Assembly: GCA_003996215.1 (NCBI GenBank)
Contig: QJPP01003528.1
Coordinates: 167,465-231,464, forward strand
Length of the DNA stretch: 64,000 bases
DNA from: Jaltomata sinuosa
Taxonomy: Eukaryota > Streptophyta > Magnoliopsida > Solanales > Solanaceae
Direction: 5' to 3'
In this document: piece after piece, positions 59,401 to 64,000 of the stretch
Layout of the letters: each line of letters opens with the position of its first letter
Position numbering within the stretch: position 1 is the first letter of the stretch
Program-made: the position numbers and the translations under genes
The notes under the pieces: model-generated
What the model was told of the DNA's origin: nothing
What the model saw: only the letters and a program-made list of their open reading frames with translations
The model's database searches: none

Positions 59401-59873
59401 TGAAATGAGTATGACTCACTCGGAACCTGAACCAACTATCTTCCTAGCCTAAACTCAACATTCCAAAGCTAATGGAATCGTCGAATTTCAAATCCGACAC
59501 TCCAATCATCGAAAGTCACCCGAAGTTACACTTTCAACTCCAAATGGCCTGAAAACTGAGAAAACCACACAAAACCCACACCAAAAGTTCTCAGGCCTCA
59601 ACTAAAGGTCCAACTAGACCAAACTCATTGCTTTGGAGCTAACAGAACTATTAGAATTTAATTCCGAGCACGTTAGCTATGAATGTTGACTAAAGTCAAT
59701 GATATTCTAAGTTTAAAGCTCTAAAATAGGCGAACGGCTAAAACGACCCAATGAATGACCAGGACACTGAACTACCGGTCCCAGCCAGCCATAAATGACT
59801 TGGGGCCGCTACAGGAAGGCTCTAATAGTGCAATAAATGCAAAAACACGAAAATGATCAAAAGGGTCATCACA
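56450..59873 (-). repeat. 5' LTR of the Tekay-like element (right copy)
   Basis: Begins TGTCATGACCCG and ends GGGTCATCACA. Carries W-box palindromes at 59360-59375 and 59685-59700 and a minus-strand TATA-like box at about 59184-59191, where a short CTGCTGTCCGC stretch replaces the word array of the solo LTRs. This is the LTR that would drive the element. Confidence 0.95.
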
Positions 59874-60724
59874 GTCCTATCGTGAAAAAATAGGATGTAA
59901 CAGAATGACGACTCTGCTGAGGAATTTAAAGATTCTAACCATTATGAATTTATTTTTTCAAATAAGGAGATTTTACATTTTTACAGTTCTTTGCTTACTA
60001 CTTTAATTCTTTACTTGCATCTTGTATATTCGGTTGCTTATTTGTAAACTGTATGTTCTTTACATTACTTAATTATTCATTCATTATTTATTTTATCATA
60101 TGTACACTGTCATTTCATTCATGGCATGAAATTATGCCAAATGGCTAAATTAGTATGAATTAGAATAAAAGTGATTACGCGTGTCTTTGCATTGCTTCTC
60201 CACTTTAAAAATCAAAGTTCTCGAAATAATAAGCAATTAGCTGATTCGAGGTTGGCTGACACTTGTTTATTGTCTCAGTCCGCAGTTGTCCACTCGAGTT
60301 TCTAGTCTTCTTTTTAAAACCCACTCTAGTAAACTAGCGTAGATCAAAGCCAAATTCCTTAATTAGGTATTGACCTAAGTTGACCCGATACTCAAGGGGT
60401 ATCAAGCCCATTAGCAAGACTACATTGCATCTAATTGGCCCACGATCAATAAACGAAAATCATCCAACTATTTGATATATTTGAAGGATGTGTATGCTGA
60501 GTTGTACGAACTATCATCCCTGGAGTTGGAAATTTATTAGATAGTTTCGTTTAGTGTAAATTAAAGGAAGATCTTCATCAAAAGGGAATTTGGAAATATC
60601 AAGAAACTGAGGACTTCTACGGTGGTTTAGTTTAGGATTGTTCCCCTGTGTGGGACTGATATTACTTATTTCTCCTTTTTTCTTATTGTGTATCCTGATG
60701 ATGTCCAAAACAACTCTTCCGAAG
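59874..60724 (+). other. non-coding leader after the nested chromovirus
   Basis: Rejoins 47751 once the chromovirus is removed. Contains GACGACTCTGCTGAGGAA near 59917, and 'ggggtatcaagcccattagc' around 60398, phrases I associate with leaders of Tat/Ogre-type elements. No long open frame. Confidence 0.4.
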
Positions 60725-61626
60725 GAGGTGGCAACAGTTATCGAGCAAAATAATAAGTAACCTAACACAGAGTTGGGGTCGAATCCACGGAGATTGGTAG
60801 GGAGATTTATCACAAATGGTCAATTTGATTCACGAGAGCAAGAAAAGTATTCAAACAAGTAAATAAAAGTGAGGGAAATGGTTTGTGAACTAAAATTTTA
60901 ATTGTGGCAAAACAACGATGCAAACACAAATATTTTTATCAAGATTGGAAGGCTAGGGGTATGCTTTCGATGAGGTCATGCAATGGAATATGAGTTGATT
61001 TTTCAAATTAATTCGCAATCAAAGTATGGGTAGCCTTGGTTACCATTATGCTTAGTTGTCTTTCAACCCACTAAACATATATACACTATGGTCTCTTTCA
61101 AACCCCATAGTTGAGCAATAAATCAACCAATTGGCTTAGGTGAGTTAGGTTATTTCTAGCCCCAACTCGTATTTGATAATTTCCTAAATCAAGCTATTAC
61201 TAGCCTCAATTTATGATGGAAACCCCAAATTCCCACTATTAAATCCTTACCCAATTAATGAACTTCTTCTTCAAGCAAGCACACAATTAGTAAGCTAAAT
61301 TAATATTTGCAACCATCAATTTTATAATGAAAACATAAAGCATTCAATAGACCCATACATAATAATCAATTATAAACCAAATAATCAATACACATTCCCA
61401 AGTTCAAACACCCATCATGCACTCACCCCTAGAATTGAATTTAGCTACTCATAATGAAGGAACAAGCTAATATACCAAGTGAGTTTTTAATAATTTCATT
61501 CATTCTTCAATAACTAGCTTCAAATTCCAAGCTCAACTTTCAACAATGGTGTTTTTCAATACAAAGAAGAAGAAAAACTTGTACTCTAAGGTGTACTCTA
61601 CTCAATACTCAATTGGGGATTGAAAA
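60725..61626. repeat. unclassified interspersed repeat-like region
   Basis: Starts near 'cagttatcgagcaaaataat' and includes 'gttggggtcgaatccacgg' (60772), 'attactagcc', 'ccctagaattgaatttagct' and 'actcataatg'. These words recur in many plant genomes in my recollection, without an agreed classification. No terminal repeats, target duplication or coding frame could be seen. The next LTR begins at 61627. Confidence 0.35.
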
Positions 61627-62975
61627 TGTAATGACCCTCCAAGTCATTTTCCTATTTTTCATACTTTTCTATGTTTCGAGCTTTCCTACAGTGGCTACAG
61701 GTCAGTTATGACTTGTTGGAACTGACAGTTCAGTGCTCGGGCCATTCGTTAGGTCATTATGGACTTTTTTCTATTTTAGAACTTGAAATTACAAAATCTT
61801 TAACTTTGGTCAACTTTCTTGGTAAACGCACTCAGAATCAAATTTTGATAGTTCCATTGGCTCCGAAACAGGGATTTTGGTGTAGTGAGACCCTTGGTCT
61901 GTGTCTGAGTACTTTTGGTTTGTCTTTGTATTATTTTCTGTGTTTTTAAGCTAGTTTGGCTTGTGGGGTTGACATTGGTCAACATATAAAGAAGACAACC
62001 TCGAATTGAACTTCCGTCAGCGCTATTAGCTCTGAAATGTCGACTTTGGGCTAGAGGGACCTTTGGTTTGGGTCCTGAGGCTTCTTGACTTATTTTGGGG
62101 TATTGAGTTCCAAGTTGGTTTTGGGCATGGGGACCACTTTTCATTAAAACAATCTCCGTTGGGAGTTTCGTCATTTTCGTTGAATCCGAAATGCTATTTC
62201 TAGTAGGGTAGCATGGTTGGTTTGTGTTCACGGGGTTTCGAATAAATCCCAAGGGTCCGTCGGGTGACTTTTTAGCCTTGGAAAATAGTTGGTTACTGCT
62301 GTGTGTTGCACACTAGTTTGGTCATCGTGACTGCGAGGTAGTTATCGCGTTCATGATGGTCTAGATATTTGGCCATCGCGATCACATGGGTTGATCCTCG
62401 CAACCACGATGAAGCATGATGGGACCTGATCCAGCTTGTTCTATGCCATCACGTGGCTGGACCGTCGCAACCATGATGGTCTGGACAGCTCATCATCGCG
62501 ACTGTGTGGGGTCCTTCGCGATTGCAATAAAGGACCCCTGACAGCTATTTAAGCTGAAAACTTCATTTTCTCCTCCACAATTACAAAATTTCTCCATTGA
62601 TAAGCTCTCAAGCTCTGGCGTCAACTCTATTGCTCAGTCTTCTTCATCTGTTAAGTCCCCTCTATCCCCCTTCCCTTCTCCATTGATTTAATTATCCTTA
62701 ATCTCGAAAATTTCCGTTGGTTTTCCCATTGTGAATTCTCTTGAACTAGTTGGACTTCGGGGCTGTTTTGGGCCCTGAAATGAGTCCCTTTCGTGCCCAA
62801 CTTTTGGGTATAGGTTCTTTAACCCGTTGCGAACATAATTGTGATTTTTACTTTCTATTTCATTGCGCAACCCCGAGGGTCATTTTCCAGCCAGATTTTT
62901 AGCCTAAATTTTAGTATAGAAATATGGGCATCATTCTTCTCGTCTTGACACTTGGACTATGTTTTTGATAGCGTG
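61627..62975 (+). repeat. LTR fragment of a Tekay-related subfamily
   Basis: Starts TGTAATGACCCTCC and follows the same block order as 34332-37852: 'gagctttcctacagtggct' (61678), 'cagttatgacttgttgg', then W-box units at about 61800 and 61968 (168 apart), word array 62290-62540 and TATTTAAG at 62546-62553. It is cut at 62975 by the next LTR; the flank GCGTG (62971-62975) is the presumed target copy. Confidence 0.75.
62290..62553 (+). promoter_or_regulatory. U3 word array of CATCGCGA type and TATA-like box
   Basis: Words CATCGCGA, CGTGACTGCGAG, ATCGCGTT, TCGCAACCACGATG, ATCACGTGG and TCGCGATTGC alternate for 250 bases, ending just before TATTTAAG at 62546-62553 and the conserved AGCTGAAAAC. 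Same position as the CAGCGC array in the other subfamily. Confidence 0.65.
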
Positions 62976-64000
62976 TGTCACGACCCGATTTCTCGGTCAT
63001 GATGGCGCCTACAACCCCCCAGTAGGCGAACAAATCCCCGTAGCCCAGGACAGTTAGTAATGGGCTACTATCTAACAAACAAGCAAAAGAATGGATAACA
63101 GGAGTGTATACATATACATATGCGAAAATCAAATCAAACCCCAAGACCTGGTATCATAGTACAGAGCCAAACTACATACATGGAGTGCAAATAAACCAAA
63201 ACTATATATACAGATGTCTCTGAATGGTAATAGAGTACATGAAGCAAAAGATAAACTAAAGCTAAGCTCCGATCGCCAAGAGCTCACCCTCAGCCTGAGG
63301 TAGTCTTCAACAGATCTCCAAGCACGAATCACAGCGATCTAACGGCGATGGCCCACGCTAGGATCTGCACTCAAAGATGCAGGGGGTAGGGGTGAGCACC
63401 AAATGCGAAGCATAAGGTACCCAGTAGGTATCATAGGCCGACTGGGCACATATAAGATAAAAGCGCAGTAATAGACAGAATAGAAGCAAGTAGTCACAGA
63501 AATCAACGAAAGGTACACAAGAACTAGCCCAGAGGGAAATCAACAGAACCACATATAAGGCTAGTAAGCAGAATATACACACCAAAGGCACAGGTGAAAG
63601 TAAGAAACAACGCACCTGGGGTCCTTGCAATAACAGTGTATATAAAATAAGTTTACGAAATGGACGGTATACCGGTAACCTCAAGTGTAATAAGAAGAGA
63701 GAAAGAGTGACAATAGGCAGGCTCAGAGACATGAATCAAACTCAACTAATCACACCAATCTCACACTTATCCATAATAGAGAACAATTCTATAAGTAAAA
63801 AGCAAAAGTCTACCTACAGTCCCCCGGCCGCCCATACAACCGAGGAACACAAACAAGTGAAAACAAACCCTCCGGCATCCCATACTACCGGAGCGTACAA
63901 TCAGCAAACAGCAAACCAGGGTGGAACCTCGAACCATGAATGATATGATGCATGAAGATCTCAAGTGCCATAGTATCTCTGTATGTACCTCCTCCGGTGC
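62976..64000 (-). repeat. LTR of the Tekay-like family, cut by the window end
   Basis: Begins TGTCACGACCCG and is colinear with the first 1,020 bases of 2067-5632 and 56450-59873. Minus orientation, so this is the 3' (R/U5) end of the LTR. Whether solo or part of a complete element cannot be seen. It is inserted in the LTR at 61627. Confidence 0.9.

Larger units (their letters stand above)
47752..59873 (-). mobile_element. complete Tekay/Del-like chromovirus, 12,122 bp
   Basis: LTRs 47752-51224 (3,473 bp) and 56450-59873 (3,424 bp) flank a 5,225-base internal region with minus-strand gag-pol. Target duplication GTCCT lies at 47747-47751 and 59874-59878. The primer-binding site for initiator tRNA-Met is at 56435-56446. 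Long LTRs, the domain order RT-RNase H-integrase and a chromodomain-like C-terminus fit the Tekay/Del lineage. It is the only complete member of this LTR family in the window and sits about 60 bases into the leader of the inferred Tat/Ogre-like element. Stops and frameshifts make it non-autonomous. Confidence 0.95.

Overview
This is plant nuclear DNA, very probably from a Solanaceae species. Reasons: single-intron-rich eukaryotic gene structure, A+T-rich intergenic DNA, plant-type chromovirus, copia, LINE, MULE and MITE families, and MITE/LTR sequence words that I associate from memory with tomato, potato, pepper and tobacco genomes. I cannot fix the species. Nearly the whole 64 kb is nested transposable elements; I find only one convincing host gene, a two-finger U1-type zinc-finger gene at 22917-26687 (+). 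I see no tRNA, rRNA or CRISPR.

Left part (1-5632): the end of a long LTR (1-391), A+T-rich DNA with a small foldback, a MITE carrying a second Tourist-like MITE, and a complete solo LTR (2067-5632, minus) with target duplication ATAGA.

Nest B (5764-22545): a MITE is split by an L1-type LINE (5883-22415), and the LINE is split inside its endonuclease domain by a complete Ty3/gypsy chromovirus (8773-17840). Exact target duplications mark the two inner insertions (CTTTAAT and CCTTT).

Host gene (22917-26687) with a 2.6 kb intron holding another interspersed repeat, followed by a duplicated 3' flank.

Nest C (27155 to at least 61626): a truncated LTR (27155-27975) is interrupted by what I infer to be a Tat/Ogre-like LTR retroelement starting at 27976. 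Its first LTR holds a giant Mutator-like element (28314-42420) and a deleted Ty1/copia element (43017-46491). Its leader holds a complete Tekay/Del-like chromovirus (47752-59873). The MULE holds a MuDR-type transposase relic (minus), a DUF1985-type gene relic (plus), three classes of minisatellite, and a solo LTR (34332-37852, TSD GTAAT).

Right end: a related LTR fragment (61627-62975, plus) cut by another LTR of the first family (62976 to the window end, minus).

The long-LTR family is the main theme: one complete element, two solo LTRs and two window-edge pieces, plus two relatives. Their U3 regions share a design: tandem units of about 160-168 bp headed by W-box palindromes (GTTGAC...GTCAAC), then in several copies an array of short G+C-rich palindromic words directly upstream of a TATA box. 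All element coding regions seen here are broken by stops, frameshifts or deletions, so none looks autonomous now.
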